Assembly: GCA_051294375.1 (NCBI GenBank)
Contig: CM119267.1
Coordinates: forward strand, 9,263,709 to 9,327,708
Length of the DNA stretch: 64,000 nt
Direction: 5' to 3'
Source of the DNA: Paraspadella gotoi
Taxonomy: Eukaryota > Chaetognatha
Shown here: one piece after another, positions 1 through 10,460 of the stretch
Numbering within the stretch: position 1 is the first letter of the stretch
Layout of the letters: every line of letters starts with the position of its first letter
Translations under genes and position numbers: made by a program
Notes under the pieces: model-generated
Told to the model about the DNA's origin: nothing
The model's input: only the letters and a program-made list of their open reading frames with translations
Databases searched by the model: none

Positions 1-615
1 GCCTCTTTCGTTCCGATCGCCGTTGAGTCGGGCTTTTCTTTTCACCACGCCCAACACGGCTACGTTTTTCTCAAGAGGTGGCTCTCCTCTGAGCCAGACT
101 CTTATCCCCCCTTCGCCAATCATTACCTCGGGGTCGCTGGTTTAGTGATCGACGAGTCGCTCGATCACCTGCTGGTCGTTCGCGAACGCTTCGCATACTC
201 CAATCTATGGAAACTCCCGGGTGGAGCCGCCGAAAATGGGGAAAACATCGAGGACGTGGCGGTTCGCGAGGTGTTGGAAGAGACTGGCGTCGAGACCGAG
301 TTCGTCGCCGTCCTCTGCTTTCGTCAGATACACCAGTTCCGTCACGGATGCTCCGACTTCTACTTCGTCTGCCACTTACGACCGAAGACGATCGAGATTA
401 AAAAGTGCGACGTGGAGATAGAAGAGTGTCGATGGATGAATTTGGACGAGTATTTGAAATTGGAGTCGACGACAGCTATGAACAGATTCTTTGTCGAGTG
501 TTATTTAGATTATTGCGAGCAAAAGAAGTTTAGAGGATACATTGGGAAAAAGAGTGTTTATCATCATATTAACAAAGTCTATTGCAACATTTTTAGCATT
601 CATGGAGAAAAGTGA
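1..615 (+). CDS. NUDT6: NUDT6-like Nudix hydrolase, 5'-truncated by the window edge
   Basis: The frame is open from base 1 to the TGA at 613-615, so the start lies outside the window. The visible part contains a complete Nudix box (GX5EX7REUXEEXGU), ending in REVLEETGV, which binds divalent metal for hydrolysis of a nucleoside-diphosphate-linked substrate. Upstream, the FHHA and GVAG segments match the NUDT6 (FGF2-antisense protein) subfamily rather than generic MutT proteins, and the C-terminal part (SVYHHINKVY) sits where NUDT6 has its own tail. The exact substrate of NUDT6 enzymes is poorly defined. The ATG-less beginning is a window effect, not a defect. I am confident of the fold and fairly confident of the subfamily. 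Confidence 0.85.
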   Translation, partial: ASFVPIAVESGFSFHHAQHGYVFLKRWLSSEPDSYPPFANHYLGVAGLVIDESLDHLLVVRERFAYSNLWKLPGGAAENGENIEDVAVREVLEETGVETEFVAVLCFRQIHQFRHGCSDFYFVCHLRPKTIEIKKCDVEIEECRWMNLDEYLKLESTTAMNRFFVECYLDYCEQKKFRGYIGKKSVYHHINKVYCNIFSIHGEK

Positions 616-835
616 GGTTCGCTGATTTTTCGATTTCTCATTTTTATATTGAAAAGCAAACTGGTGGTTATAGTCGAATAGTATAATTTTTTCTTACCTT
701 TTCATTTTTCTCTTGACATGTCAATAGACTTTAAAAAGCCAGTAAATTAAAATGTCAAGACTTATCAACTTTAGTCAAATTTGTCACCTCCGGCCTAATG
801 GGTTATATACATCTTACTTATCTACCTCCAACTTC

Positions 836-1295
836 ATGAGTTCCACGACGCATCAACCTGTAGGTTCATCATCGGATCATCTAGCCAAAGGTAAATTCCT
901 TTTAGACTGTAGTCACTAGTCAGTGTAGTCACGACTGAAGGAGCAATGCTTAAAGGCGGGGTGAACTTATGCAATGCCCGACTATAAGACGTCTCCAAAG
1001 CAATCTATTATTTTCGACGGTAGAACGGATTTTTACGATTTTTTTTTCTTTTTTAGCCAAAAGATGGCTGCGCCTTCGTGTCGCCGGTGCTCTCTTGATT
1101 GGGGCTCTGGGAATATACGCCACGGCTCAATTCGCCAAATTCATGGATAAAGATAGCCAACCGCTCGAGTCTCAAATGGGCGATCACCAATCTCTCGACT
1201 CCGATGGAAATAAGCCAGAGAAAAATTTGGAAGCCGAAAAAGAGAAAAAATCTCGACATCGTCATTATCCTATTGTGTTGGGACCTAATCGTTGA
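836..1295 (+). CDS. small single-pass membrane protein, two exons
   Basis: Predicted exons are 836-890 and 1057-1295 (55 + 239 nt, 97 aa). The donor GTAAAT at 891 and a T-rich acceptor ending at 1056 join in phase 1. A polar serine/threonine-rich N-terminus (MSSTTHQPVGSSS) leads to a basic KRWLRLR stretch, one hydrophobic helix (AGALLIGALGIYATAQF, about residues 27-43) and a long charged tail ending SRHRHYPIVLGPNR. There is no cleavable signal peptide, so it is probably a tail-out or mitochondrial-type small membrane protein. I do not recognise the family. The exon-1 ATG is supported by the clean splice pair; an unspliced ATG at 1064 lies in another frame and reads only 28 codons. Confidence 0.6.
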
Positions 1296-1448
1296 TATTA
1301 TTCTATTATTTTACATATTTTTGTGATTTTAATGCGATTTAACTAAATGAAACTTTTATTTTATGTTCAATTTTATTTTTACTTTTTACTTTTTATTTTC
1401 GTTGTCCTAAAAAGGCGTCATAATTTTGTTCCGACTGCAACCAAGATA

Positions 1449-2390
1449 ATGGACTGTCAATCCCTTCTTCGTTTGGCCTCGGTCCTCGTTCCCCTCTCCC
1501 TTCTCCTCTTCCTCTTTCGACGAAGAAAGCGCGAGAGCCCCTTGAGTCTACAAGGACGCGTCGTTGCTGTGACCGGCGCCAGTTCGGGTCTGGGCGCCTC
1601 TTGCGCCAAACTCTTTCATTCTATAGGCTGTCGGGTGGTTCTTTGCGGTCGGGATGTGGCTGCGCTGGAACGCCTCGCCGTGGCTTTCGACCAGGAAGAT
1701 TCCAATTCCTTCGTGGCGCGACATCGTCCTAAGTGCGTCCACCTTGATCTCGCCGACTACGCCTCGGTCAAGAGTTCGGCCGAAGCCATCGCCTCCGCTT
1801 TTGGTGCAGTAGACATTCTGATTAACAACGCCGGAATCAGTTACCGCGGAGAAATCCGCGACACTGACGTCGCGGTGGACGTCAAGCTCATGACTGTAAA
1901 CTACTTGAGCCAAGTCGCTCTCACTAAGGCGTTGTTGCCGCGATTGCTCGACCAAGCGGAAGGCCAGCGTTCCCACATTGTCTCGATCAGCAGCGTTCAA
2001 GGAAAGATCTCCATTCCCTTTCGCTCCGCCTACTCTGCCTCCAAGCACGCGCTCCAGAGTTTTTTCGACTGCTTGCGTGCCGAAATGGCGGCGGAGTGTC
2101 TATCGATTCACGTGGTTAGTCCTGGTTACATGAAGACCAACCTCTCCATCAACGCGGTTACGGGTGACGGCGCTACATACGGTGTCCTCGACGAAACGAC
2201 GGCCTCCGGCGCCTCTCCGGACGACGTCGCTCGTGACGTTGTCGACTGTATTCTTCGGGAAAGACAAGACTTCGTTGTAGCGCCGGTCCATGTGAGGTTA
2301 GCGATTTACTTAAGAGCCCTGGTCCCTGCGCTTTATTTCCTTCTTATGAAAAAGAGGGCTTTAAAATATTACAAACAGAAAAACATGTAA
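1449..2390 (+). CDS. DHRS7B: DHRS7B-like short-chain dehydrogenase/reductase
   Basis: Intronless, 313 aa from ATG 1449. An in-frame ATG at 1347 would add 34 mostly hydrophobic residues of AT-rich sequence and looks like leader. An N-terminal membrane anchor (LASVLVPLSLLLFLF) is followed by basic residues, then the Rossmann cofactor loop TGASSGLG, the NNAG motif and the catalytic YSASK. The blocks SSVQGKISIPFRSAYSASKH and VVSPGYMKTNLS are characteristic of DHRS7B, an ER/peroxisomal membrane reductase linked in mammals to ether-lipid (acyl-DHAP reductase) synthesis. Length fits the family. The next gene starts only 79 bp downstream on the same strand. Confidence 0.9.
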   Translation: MDCQSLLRLASVLVPLSLLLFLFRRRKRESPLSLQGRVVAVTGASSGLGASCAKLFHSIGCRVVLCGRDVAALERLAVAFDQEDSNSFVARHRPKCVHLDLADYASVKSSAEAIASAFGAVDILINNAGISYRGEIRDTDVAVDVKLMTVNYLSQVALTKALLPRLLDQAEGQRSHIVSISSVQGKISIPFRSAYSASKHALQSFFDCLRAEMAAECLSIHVVSPGYMKTNLSINAVTGDGATYGVLDETTASGASPDDVARDVVDCILRERQDFVVAPVHVRLAIYLRALVPALYFLLMKKRALKYYKQKNM

Positions 2391-2469
2391 ATTATTCTTA
2401 CCAACTACAATGTTTTGGTTTTCCATTAACATTTCATTTGTTTAACTTAAGAATAATTATACTGAGAAA

Positions 2470-3552
2470 ATGGGGGAAAGTGATTTAAATATGACTGCAA
2501 TGGAGGCTGCCTACGAACGTATTAAAAAATCTGATTTTGTGATTCGTACTCCGATTTGGAAAGACTGCCTCAAACGATTCCATAAGGTTTTGCCCCATGT
2601 CGGCGGTAAAACAAGGTTACACCTGAAACTAGAAAACTGTCAAATCGGCGGGTCGTTTAAGACGAGGGGTGTCGTCAATCAAGTTGGTTCCATGAATCGG
2701 GTCCCTAGTGTCCCCACCCTCGTTACAATGTCGGCCGGTAACTATGGAAAAGCGTTTGCATGCGTCTTGAAGCAGAACGGTATCGATGGTCATGTTGTGA
2801 TGCCTAATTCCGTTCCTCCTGAACGAGTTAGTCTAATACGATACCTCGGATGTCAAGTCGAGCAGGTGAAATTATACACAGAATATTTAATTATACACAG
2901 AATATTTGGTTTTGGTTTAAAAGTGAACGAAATGTTTGAAAAATTTTAGGTCGACGTTAGTCTTTTGCAAGAAACTGTCAACAAACGAGTGGCAGAAGAC
3001 GGTATGAAATTTCTTCACAGTTACGACGATATCGATTTAATCGCGGGTCATGCTTCCTTGGGCCTTGAGATTTTAGAGGACTGCCAACCTGAAATAGTTG
3101 TAGTGTGCTGCGGTGGCGGGGGTTTGCTGGCCGGCGTCGCCGCCGCTCTAAAATCCAAGTACCCCAACTGCACGGTTTATGGGGTTGAGCCGGAAGGGGC
3201 TCCGACAATGCATAAAAGTTTTGAAAAGGGCGAACCGTTTTCTTTGCCCTCTGTAAAGAGCATCGCGTCCGGATTGTCTCCGCCCTATGCCGGCAAAAAA
3301 TGTTATCACATTTGTTCGAAGTTCGTGAAAAATATTTTGCTTGTAAGTGATGATGATTTGAAGGAAGGTGTGAGGATCTTGTACGAGGCCGGCATAGTCG
3401 CCGAACCCGCCGGCGCAGCTGCCTTCACCGCTTTGCTGAAAAATAAAATTCCGAACGTGGATGGAAAAGAAATTTGTGTGGTTATAACCGGATCTAACAT
3501 GTCTCCTCCACAGCTTTTGGAATTGACGGGTGAGTCTGGTGATTTTATTTAA
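2470..3552 (+). CDS. PLP-dependent serine/threonine dehydratase or serine racemase-like enzyme
   Basis: Two exons, 2470-2865 and 2950-3552 (332 aa), with an 84-nt phase-0 intron. Fold-type II PLP enzyme: the Schiff-base lysine is in GSFKTRG (K64), the substrate loop is SAGNYGKA where relatives have S-S/A-G-N-H, and the phosphate-binding glycine loop is GGGGLLAG (about 187-194). The C-terminal VVITGSNMS replaces the SGGN/GSGGN seen in racemase and threonine ammonia-lyase. There is no ACT domain, so a catabolic dehydratase or racemase type is more likely than biosynthetic IlvA. The His-to-Tyr change in the N-H loop could alter substrate preference. The intron contains an 18-nt sequence repeated twice in tandem. 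An acceptor-like AG lies at 2450-2451, 18 nt before the ATG. Confidence 0.85.
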
Positions 3553-3733
3553 AGTTAGCAGAAGTACCGCAGCGTATAACGTGTATTGTTTAATATGTAA
3601 ATCGAACCGAGTTTGAATTTTTTTTTTATTATATTTAAGTAAATAAATTGATGGTTAAAGATAGTGTTAATTATTACAGATTTCCGTTGTCCAGTTAGAA
3701 ATAAATTCTTAGTAACATTATTTGGATGAAAGC

Positions 3734-4372
3734 ATGGCATCTTTTCGAGTGGCTTCGTGGTTGATTAGGGCCTGTTCCACCAGCGCCAAGTCTGAGACGA
3801 CCAAATTGGTTAAAGCTCCAATCCAAGTTTATGGCCAAGAAGGGCGGTACGCTCATGCGTTGTACAGTGCCGCCCACAAAGAAAATGCTCTCGACAAGAT
3901 GGAAGGCGATTTGAAGACAGTTCAGACCTTGTTCAAGGACAACCCTGATCTCAAAGGCTTTCTTATGAATCCAAGCGTACAGAGAACAGACAAGACCGAA
4001 GTCGTTAAGGCCGTCCTAGAGAAAAGTTCGATTTCCCATCTCGTCAAAAACCTGTTCATCGTCATGGCAGAAAATGGTGCCTTGCCAAAGACTAATAACA
4101 TCATCGCAGCTTTCACAAAGATCATGTGCGCCAAGAGAGGCGAGGTGGTTGTTGTCGTCACCACGGCCAAAGAGTTGAGCTCTTCTCAGATGAGCAGCCT
4201 GCAGGACGCACTTAGGGGATTTGTTAAAGAAGGTGAAGTGATTAAACTCTCGACTTCCGTCAATCCTGCGCTCGTCGGAGGCATGACCGTCAGCATCGGA
4301 GATCGTTTTATCGATATGTCAATCGCATCCAAAATAACCACCTACAAGAACTTGATTAAGCAAGACTTGTAA
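3734..4372 (+). CDS. ATP5PO: mitochondrial ATP synthase subunit O (OSCP)
   Basis: Intronless, 212 aa from the ATG at 3734. OSCP links the F1 head to the peripheral stalk of mitochondrial ATP synthase. The N-terminal stretch is rich in R, S and A and lacks acids, as a mitochondrial presequence should, followed by QVYGQEGRYAHALYSAA, the family's conserved start. The C-terminal VNPALVGGMTVSIGDRFIDM segment is the OSCP/delta signature. Length matches animal OSCP. Upstream, a polyA-signal-like AATAAA (3642-3647) and a T-rich acceptor-like AG (3678-3679) lie between this gene and its neighbour, the arrangement expected of a downstream cistron. Confidence 0.96.
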   Translation: MASFRVASWLIRACSTSAKSETTKLVKAPIQVYGQEGRYAHALYSAAHKENALDKMEGDLKTVQTLFKDNPDLKGFLMNPSVQRTDKTEVVKAVLEKSSISHLVKNLFIVMAENGALPKTNNIIAAFTKIMCAKRGEVVVVVTTAKELSSSQMSSLQDALRGFVKEGEVIKLSTSVNPALVGGMTVSIGDRFIDMSIASKITTYKNLIKQDL

Positions 4373-4574
4373 TCATATGTTCTTATATTAAGTGAAGACG
4401 ATGTGTGTGCTTCTTTTTCCGGGCGTGAAGTAGTCTATTAATCTATACGTACTTTTATGAGATTATCAGAATGAAATTTAATAATTTCGTTCATACATTT
4501 ATGGAGATAAGATTTATTGCATGACATGTTTTATTTCTCTACTTGTTCTTACAGGATGCGAACTTTTTTTAAAA

Positions 4575-6089
4575 ATGGATTCTGAAATTGTTTATCAAGC
4601 ATTATTGACGCTTTTTACGAAGAGGGCTTTCCTCGAGGAATGGCGAATTATTGTGGAGAGCGATTACAGAATCATTCTTGAGAAACGCCTTGCATTCCCT
4701 TTCCGAAAAAGCCATCGTGATTCGGATTCGCTGGCTGAATTCGCGGAAAGAGATGACCTTAATCTCTTTCATCTAGACGTCAAACCTCTGCCGGAATCGG
4801 AAACTCGACCCGATTCGCGACTGGATTCACTTTTAGAACCCATCGTAAAACGGGAGAAAGTTGATGCTAATGACAGCGGAGTTGAATGGAGCGGATCGAG
4901 TCCGGACGGCGACGTCATTGTTCCCAATCTCGAAATACTAGATCCGGACGAAGAAGCTCCTTCGACGGAAATCGCTGAGGAATCAGAGATCAATTCCCCT
5001 GAACCTTTATCTCCCACTGGCCAATCAATGCTAGAAAAACCAAAACTGATTAAGAAAACTTCCAGGACAAAAAAAGTCTTGAAACGAAGCATCAAGAGAA
5101 TCGTCAAAAAGGAATGCCCTCTATGCAAAACTTCCAATTACGGCAACAAATATCTCCGGACCCACATCAAAAGGTGTCATCCGGAATTTCTGACCGAGGA
5201 CGAAAAACGAGAAGAGGCCGACCGGGAACTCTCGGAGAGGACGTGCACCATATGCGCCAAGGTTTTCGTGACCAAAGGAGGACTCACTGTTCACATGAAG
5301 GAGATTCACCTCCGCGACAGCATCGACGATCGCACGTGTCCTCACTGCTTGAAGGTCTTGTCATCAAAACGGAGAAGGGAGGAACACATTGCGACCCTGC
5401 ACGACGAAGGTCGTGTCGGTGGGCCCTTTCCTTGCGACTATTGTGGAAAACCTTTCGGTACGAAAGATAAGCTTCGGATCCACAAACAGCGAATGTGTCC
5501 CGAAAATAGAACCGCTGCCATTTGTTCGGTCTGCGGAAGAACTTACGTCAATCCCAAGAGTCTTCGGTTGCATCTGCTACAGGAACACCCAGAAGACTAC
5601 AAACCGGAAAACGACAGCGATAGACGGCTACTTAACCTGAAGACGGCTTGCTATATTTGCGGAAAGGAGATGAGGAGGATGAGTTTGAAACACCACATTG
5701 CTCACGTGCATCAGCAGATTCAACGAACTTTCGGTTGCAAAATCTGCCAGGAAAAGTTCACCTCGTTCTCTTTATATAACGCACATTTAAAAGAGGTTCA
5801 TAGACACGTGCCAAAAAGGAAAGCGTGTGGAACATGCGGAAAAACTTTCAGCACTTGTCACAGTCTCAGAAATCATGAAAGGGGAGTTCATCTCGGTATT
5901 CGTTATCAGTGCGAATTGTGCCCCTCGAGTTTTTTCTCTAAAAAGGACAGGAAAGATCATGTTAACAGCGTGCATCTTGGCAATAAACACCAATGTCCAG
6001 AATGTCCTCGCGAATTCAATCGTCGATCGGAACTAAATCGACATAAGCGGAACGTTCATAACATTAACACTACGCCTACTGTTTCTTAA
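4575..6089 (+). CDS. C2H2 zinc-finger protein with about ten fingers
   Basis: Intronless, 504 aa from ATG 4575. An in-frame ATG at 4521 exists, but TTCTTACAG at 4546-4554 looks like a splice acceptor between the two, which favours 4575. The first 170 residues are acidic and serine/proline rich with no zinc ligands (possible regulatory region), then a basic stretch (KKTSRTKKVLKRSIKRIVKK). About ten C2H2 units follow to the C-terminus; several linkers differ from the TGEKP consensus, and finger 4 ends in C rather than H (KQRMC). It is probably a nucleic-acid-binding nuclear protein. No orthologue can be named: arrays of this sort diverge quickly and have no accessory domain (KRAB, SCAN, ZAD) here. 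Confidence 0.85.
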   Translation: MDSEIVYQALLTLFTKRAFLEEWRIIVESDYRIILEKRLAFPFRKSHRDSDSLAEFAERDDLNLFHLDVKPLPESETRPDSRLDSLLEPIVKREKVDANDSGVEWSGSSPDGDVIVPNLEILDPDEEAPSTEIAEESEINSPEPLSPTGQSMLEKPKLIKKTSRTKKVLKRSIKRIVKKECPLCKTSNYGNKYLRTHIKRCHPEFLTEDEKREEADRELSERTCTICAKVFVTKGGLTVHMKEIHLRDSIDDRTCPHCLKVLSSKRRREEHIATLHDEGRVGGPFPCDYCGKPFGTKDKLRIHKQRMCPENRTAAICSVCGRTYVNPKSLRLHLLQEHPEDYKPENDSDRRLLNLKTACYICGKEMRRMSLKHHIAHVHQQIQRTFGCKICQEKFTSFSLYNAHLKEVHRHVPKRKACGTCGKTFSTCHSLRNHERGVHLGIRYQCELCPSSFFSKKDRKDHVNSVHLGNKHQCPECPREFNRRSELNRHKRNVHNINTTPTVS

Positions 6090-6426
6090 AGTATTTCCAC
6101 GTCATGCATTCGATAATCGATAGTCTCTATGAGGTTAGGAATTTTGACGCACTAGGTACAGTTACAGAATTTGGAGTTAAACATATTACATAAAGCGTTT
6201 TATTTTCTTCGTTTTATTTGGACTATTGTTTTATTTTGGCTGTTGATTTTAGAATATATTGCTACGGCTAATCTTTTTTTATCCATTCTTGCGATTTATA
6301 TTTATCGTCGTAAAAATTCTTTACAGACGTTTTGCTTTCAAGTCGAATCAATGAACATGTGATTTTCTCGTATTACCGTTACTCTGTCGGAAAATGTGAT
6401 TGAAAACTGTAAAAGTAAAACTGAAG
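6090..6426 (+). other. intergenic, AT-rich, nothing firm
   Basis: 337 bp between the zinc-finger gene and the receptor gene. It is AT-rich. One open frame of 63 codons (6171-6362) reads as a hydrophobic peptide, but it has poor coding character and no family resemblance, so it is not called. Confidence 0.5.
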
Positions 6427-9375
6427 ATGGCTTCTTTCGTTCGGCCGTGCCGAAACATATCGTTCGTTTTACTTTTTGTTGCGGCAAAGGTTCTATTAGT
6501 CACCGATGCTTTGCTATGCAAATGCGACGTTTGCGAGAATCACACGTGTGAAGTTGACGGAGGAGTTTGTTTCACGACGGCTATGAAAAAGGTAAGATTT
6601 TTTTTTTATAATCTCTTTTTATATCGCCAGACGGGCTAAGGCCCATCTTGGGCCAGATATTGGTTCGCTTCTGCTTCCTTGTGACTATCGTCGTCATGTT
6701 TTTTTACGATTAAAAATTGTAAAAGTGTGTAACCATAAGAAATTATAAATTTAGATTTGGTTATCATCATGTTTTATTTAAAAAACAATTATTTATTTAT
6801 TTATTTATTTATTGAAAAGATAGTAATTATTGTTATGTGTTAGTGACAGAGCCGTTCAATATAAGCAGTCCCTGAGCTTCGGATCAGGCTGTAACACCAT
6901 GTTACAGGCGGGTTAAGCGCACCGTCCTTAACTGCAAGGCGACCACCAGGCTAGAACCCCGGACCTTTGGGTTGGGAGGCAAAATGACTTGCCTCCGGCA
7001 CCAAAGGCCGCTGATGAACGTTTGGTAGGTTTTTTAGTCCACTGTGGCAGCAAGACTTAAAGCTGCCTCACTGATGTCCGTCCTCAGCCTCGTCTCAATG
7101 GCTGAGCAGGCTAAATCATCTCATTCCATCCGTGCGTCCCGGGTTCAATCCCTGGGTATCCCGGTTCTGGCTTAAATGTGACGGTGCCGGTATAAACATG
7201 CCAGTGACAGGAGGCGGTCACTGAGGGTCCGCAGCCCCTACGCGAGTTGGTGAGATACCCCGCGCCCCGGGTATCACAGGCTATCCTCCCGTTGCCATAC
7301 CACCATATTATTTATATAAAAAAATAATAAAATTATAATTTATTCTTATAAAAGTGTGATAATAAAGTTTGTTTTATTTGTGAATAATAACTTATCGCGT
7401 CAATGAATGATTATCATCATATCAATACTGATTATCATAGCATCAATAATGATTATCATCGCATCAATAGTGACTATCATCAATTATTATTATATCAATT
7501 ATTATCACAAATCATTCTTTTTTTCCCTGATTTTTTCATTAACTTTCTTTGATAGTAACGTCTGGCGAGATCACTATACATTTAAGATTTTTTAAAATTG
7601 TTTACATAATTATATTTATTAAATTTAAGTCAAACGACGTCCTGGAATTCGGATACAGGTGCTTTGAAAAAAATCATATATTTCCGCCTCAAAACCCAAT
7701 ACTTTGTCAAAACTCTAAAACGACGGAGAGCACGTTCAGCATTCTGGTAGTTTGTTAAACATTAGTCACAATTCCATTTCACTCAGAAATTAAAACGATT
7801 TTCTAATGGATTTCAGTGCTGCAATTCTCACGATTATTGCAACGTGAATCTACACCCTCGTCTGACTAACCCGGAAGCGTCACCTGCGTCGGCCCTTACT
7901 GCGGATCAGTTTGCGCATGAACGCTGGTCCACGTCGGAGATGACGTTGATGGTCGCAGCCCCGATTTGTATAATTTGTGTTTTAGTTACGGCTCTGTTAT
8001 TGATGTTGCATTGGAGGCGAATGAAACAAAGCTACATGCACGTTCCTCCAGTTCCTTACGCAGGTGACGATGAGTGAATCTTCAAATAAATTGTACAATG
8101 TACATACTACAATTTTTCTCCTCTTAACTAATTTTTTTTCCCAGATTTTTGTCCCGGAGTCCAGGCGCGTCACGGAACCACGAGTCTTTCTGCGTTGGTC
8201 GACGACTGGGTTCACTCAGGATCGGGATCTGGTCTCCCTCTTTTGGTTCAGCGAACTATCGCCAGAACCATTCAGTTGCAGGTTTGTGTACACACAGAGA
8301 GGAAAAATTAACGCTTGTAATTTTCTAGCTTAAGTGGTGCGCGAACCAAAGACCGCTTGCAGTCAGGCAGATTGCGATATTGAATGTTGTCACACCATAG
8401 TTATTTTTTTAGGAATGCATCGGGAATGGGCGTTACGGACAAGTTTGGCGAGGATGTTGGCGTGGCGAGTTTGTGGCGGTAAAAATATTTTCGTCTCGCG
8501 AGGAGCAATCGTGGTTCCGAGAGGCGGAGCTTTATCAAACAGTTATGTTGAGGCACGAAAATATATTGGGTTTTATCGCCGCAGATAATAAAGGTAAAAC
8601 CATTCAATACTTGTTTTTGTTGCTACTTTTCTGCAATTATAGTTTTTCCTACTCTTCAGACATTGGCCTTTGGACGCAATTGTGGCTCGTCACAGAGTAC
8701 ATGGCTAACGGGTCTCTGTTCGATTATTTGAGTGGCCACACCGTTGACGTAACCGTCCTGTGCCGCATGAGCGCCTCGGTGGCGGCAGGGCTGGCGCACC
8801 TTCATATGGAGATCGTGGGTGCCCAGGGCAAGCCCGCTATAGCTCACCGCGACCTAAAGTCAAAAAATGTGCTGGTCAAACCCGACCTTTCTTGCTGCAT
8901 AGCGGATTTGGGCCTCGCTGTTAGGTACGATGCCGCCGAGGATTCCATAGATTTGGCCCCGAATCACCGCGTCGGCACGACTCGTTACATGGCGCCTGAG
9001 GTCCTCGACGCGTCTATTAATGCGGTCCAATTCGAGTCGTTTAAACGCGCCGACATATACGCTCTTGGCTTGGTATTATGGGAAATTGCTCGTCGTACAC
9101 GTTACGGCGATTTCTGGGAAGAGTTCCAATTGCCCTTTTTTGACTCGGTGCCGCCCGATCCAACCGTGGAAGAGATGCGAGCCGCGGTCTGCGCGCGGGG
9201 GGTACGTCCCTCGGTGCCCAACAGGTGGATCAGTCACCCCGTCCTCTCGCAAATGACCAACCTTATGAAGGAGTGCTGGAGGGGCAACCCAGCCGCCAGG
9301 CTCACTGCTCTGCGCGTCAAAAAGTCTTTGGCTGTGATCGCGGGATTTGACGACGCAAAAAAAATGGCTGTGTGA
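6427..9375 (+). CDS. TGFBR1: TGF-beta/activin type I receptor serine/threonine kinase
   Basis: Six exons: 6427-6591, 7630-7746, 7817-8063, 8145-8281, 8413-8593, 8660-9375; all phases fit, giving 520 aa. Order: signal peptide, cysteine-rich ectodomain ending in the CCN..DYCN box (residue 95 on), one TM helix (about 136-158), the GS box [19 protein letters not shown] (201-219), then kinase. Catalytic features are VAVK (K246), HRDLKSKN and the DLG variant of DFG. The L45 loop (ADNKDIGLWTQ) is of the ALK4/5/7 class, which signals through Smad2/3, not the BMP class. Intron 1 is 1038 nt and filled with repeats, whereas introns 2-5 are about 65-130 nt. Ectodomain exon 2 is the least certain part. 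Whether it binds activin or TGF-beta cannot be said. Confidence 0.95.
6820..7045 (-). mobile_element. tRNA-derived SINE copy (family A, reverse orientation)
   Basis: This is the reverse complement of the repeats at 11537-11763 and 11953-12180. Read on the minus strand it has a T-arm-like hairpin around GGGGTTCTAGCC and a CGCCTCCCAAC segment resembling the anticodon arm of tRNA-Gly. It lies in intron 1 of the type I receptor gene. Confidence 0.6.
7087..7305 (+). mobile_element. second tRNA-like SINE family
   Basis: A perfect pol III A box (TGGCTGAGCAGG, 7099-7110) and a B box (GGTTCAATCC, 7142-7151) are separated by 31 nt, typical of a tRNA head. A non-tRNA body follows (CACTGAGGGTCCGCAGCCCC region). 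No full acceptor stem forms, so it is not a functional tRNA gene. It lies in receptor intron 1, next to a different SINE. Confidence 0.6.
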
Positions 9376-10154
9376 CGGAAACAACAAATATTTCTTCAAC
9401 CTTTTGCGTCGTTATATTTGATAGCATAATGAACCATCACAAGCTCGTTCAAAAAAAAAAATTGTATGCATGTTATTGTGACAAATATTTTATAAAAATA
9501 TAAATGAGGTCTGACGAGACATATCAATATGATTTTTAATACAAACTTTATTTTCTAACAACAAAATTAAAATGTTTAAAAATTATAACAACGATTTAAA
9601 CCGTTTATGGCTTGCCAACGGCAAGTTCAACTCTTAAATGTTTACAACTATATGTATCTACTATTTTAACGTAAACATTTTTACTTTTTTTGGGACTTCC
9701 CCCAATGATACTTATGCTTATGTTTACGTAGAATTTTCACAGCTTTAAGTTTGTAGATCATAGGGCAAACACGGATTCCTTTCTGGTATCTATACTAATT
9801 TTATTCCCTCACACTTTTATGGCGGTGTACTAAAGGGAGGGATACGTGATCTCTCGCATTTTCGAGTTAAGTTCAGTAAATTTGCCTGGGAAGGAGAATC
9901 CGATTCTCCTGCTCGTCTTTCAAACGATTTACATTTTGCTAAACAAACTCATTTTATCCATATTACACGTGGAAAAATGGAGTTGGGACTGTTTGCAATT
10001 TTTATAACGTTCTGTTATTTTTTTCCTCTTTTGTGTCCAAAGTGATACCTTAGTCTTAATTTTGCCGCTTTTTTATCGCTTTATACCTTAGAATCCATTA
10101 ACTTTAAAACTGATCTTCCGTGAAATGAAGCCAATAGGACTCTAGACGCAAGTC
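9376..10154 (+). other. intergenic, no gene seen
   Basis: 779 bp of AT-rich sequence on both strands without a credible frame. A short perfect hairpin (AGGAGAATC / GATTCTCCT, one-base loop) lies near 9894-9912. It may hold the 3' UTR of the receptor gene and a promoter for the next transcription unit. Confidence 0.5.
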
Positions 10155-10460
10155 ATGGGATTGATAAGTAGAATTATAAAGATTCAGTTGGCCGAGAGGG
10201 AAAAAGAACCGAAACGACGAATCTTCAAAAAAGAAGTTTCTTTCGCCGGTTGGTATCGCTCACGATTTTACAACTGGCTGAAACTACAATCCGCGACGAA
10301 GCAGCTGTTAACCCTCAGCGGTATTTTTTTTGTGGTGTCCAGCAGTTTTGCGTATTATTTTAAGGCCGTAAGGCCGACCAAACGAAGACAAAAGGTAAAG
10401 GAGGAAGTACAATCGCTGATCGAATCTCGGGGTTGGGGAAAACCGGAGAAGACAGAATGA
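10155..10460 (+). CDS. small basic single-pass membrane protein, first cistron of an overlapping pair
   Basis: 101 aa, intronless, ATG at 10155. Very basic N-terminus (EREKEPKRRIFKK), one hydrophobic helix (LLTLSGIFFVVSSSFAYYF, about residues 50-68), then a basic coiled tail (RPTKRRQKVKEEVQSLIES). I do not recognise the family; size and charge resemble mitochondrial inner-membrane assembly factors. Its TGA (10458-10460) overlaps the ATG of the mitochondrial methyltransferase CSKMT (10457-10459) as ATGA, so the two are likely read from one mRNA. That neighbourhood supports, but does not prove, a mitochondrial location. Confidence 0.7.
   Translation: MGLISRIIKIQLAEREKEPKRRIFKKEVSFAGWYRSRFYNWLKLQSATKQLLTLSGIFFVVSSSFAYYFKAVRPTKRRQKVKEEVQSLIESRGWGKPEKTE

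Larger units (their letters stand above)
6640..7575 (+). mobile_element. repeat element (family B) with nested SINEs, in receptor intron 1
   Basis: The left part (about 6640-6770) contains TTGGTTCGCTTCTGCTTC, also found at 19022-19039. The right part (about 7360-7575) carries short units close to ATCAATGAATGATTATCATC and ends in TTTCTTTGATAGTAACGTCT. The same order of blocks recurs at 18990-20440 in ECD intron 3. Two SINE-like segments (about 6820-7045 and 7087-7305) are nested inside. The element is noncoding and I cannot assign it to a known superfamily. Confidence 0.55.

Noticed and set aside
6171-6362. 63-codon hydrophobic frame between the zinc-finger and receptor genes
   Set aside because: AT-rich, no conserved feature, no splice or start context distinguishing it from chance.
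7099-7160. Functional tRNA gene
   Set aside because: A and B boxes are good but no acceptor stem or proper anticodon arm forms; better explained as a SINE head.
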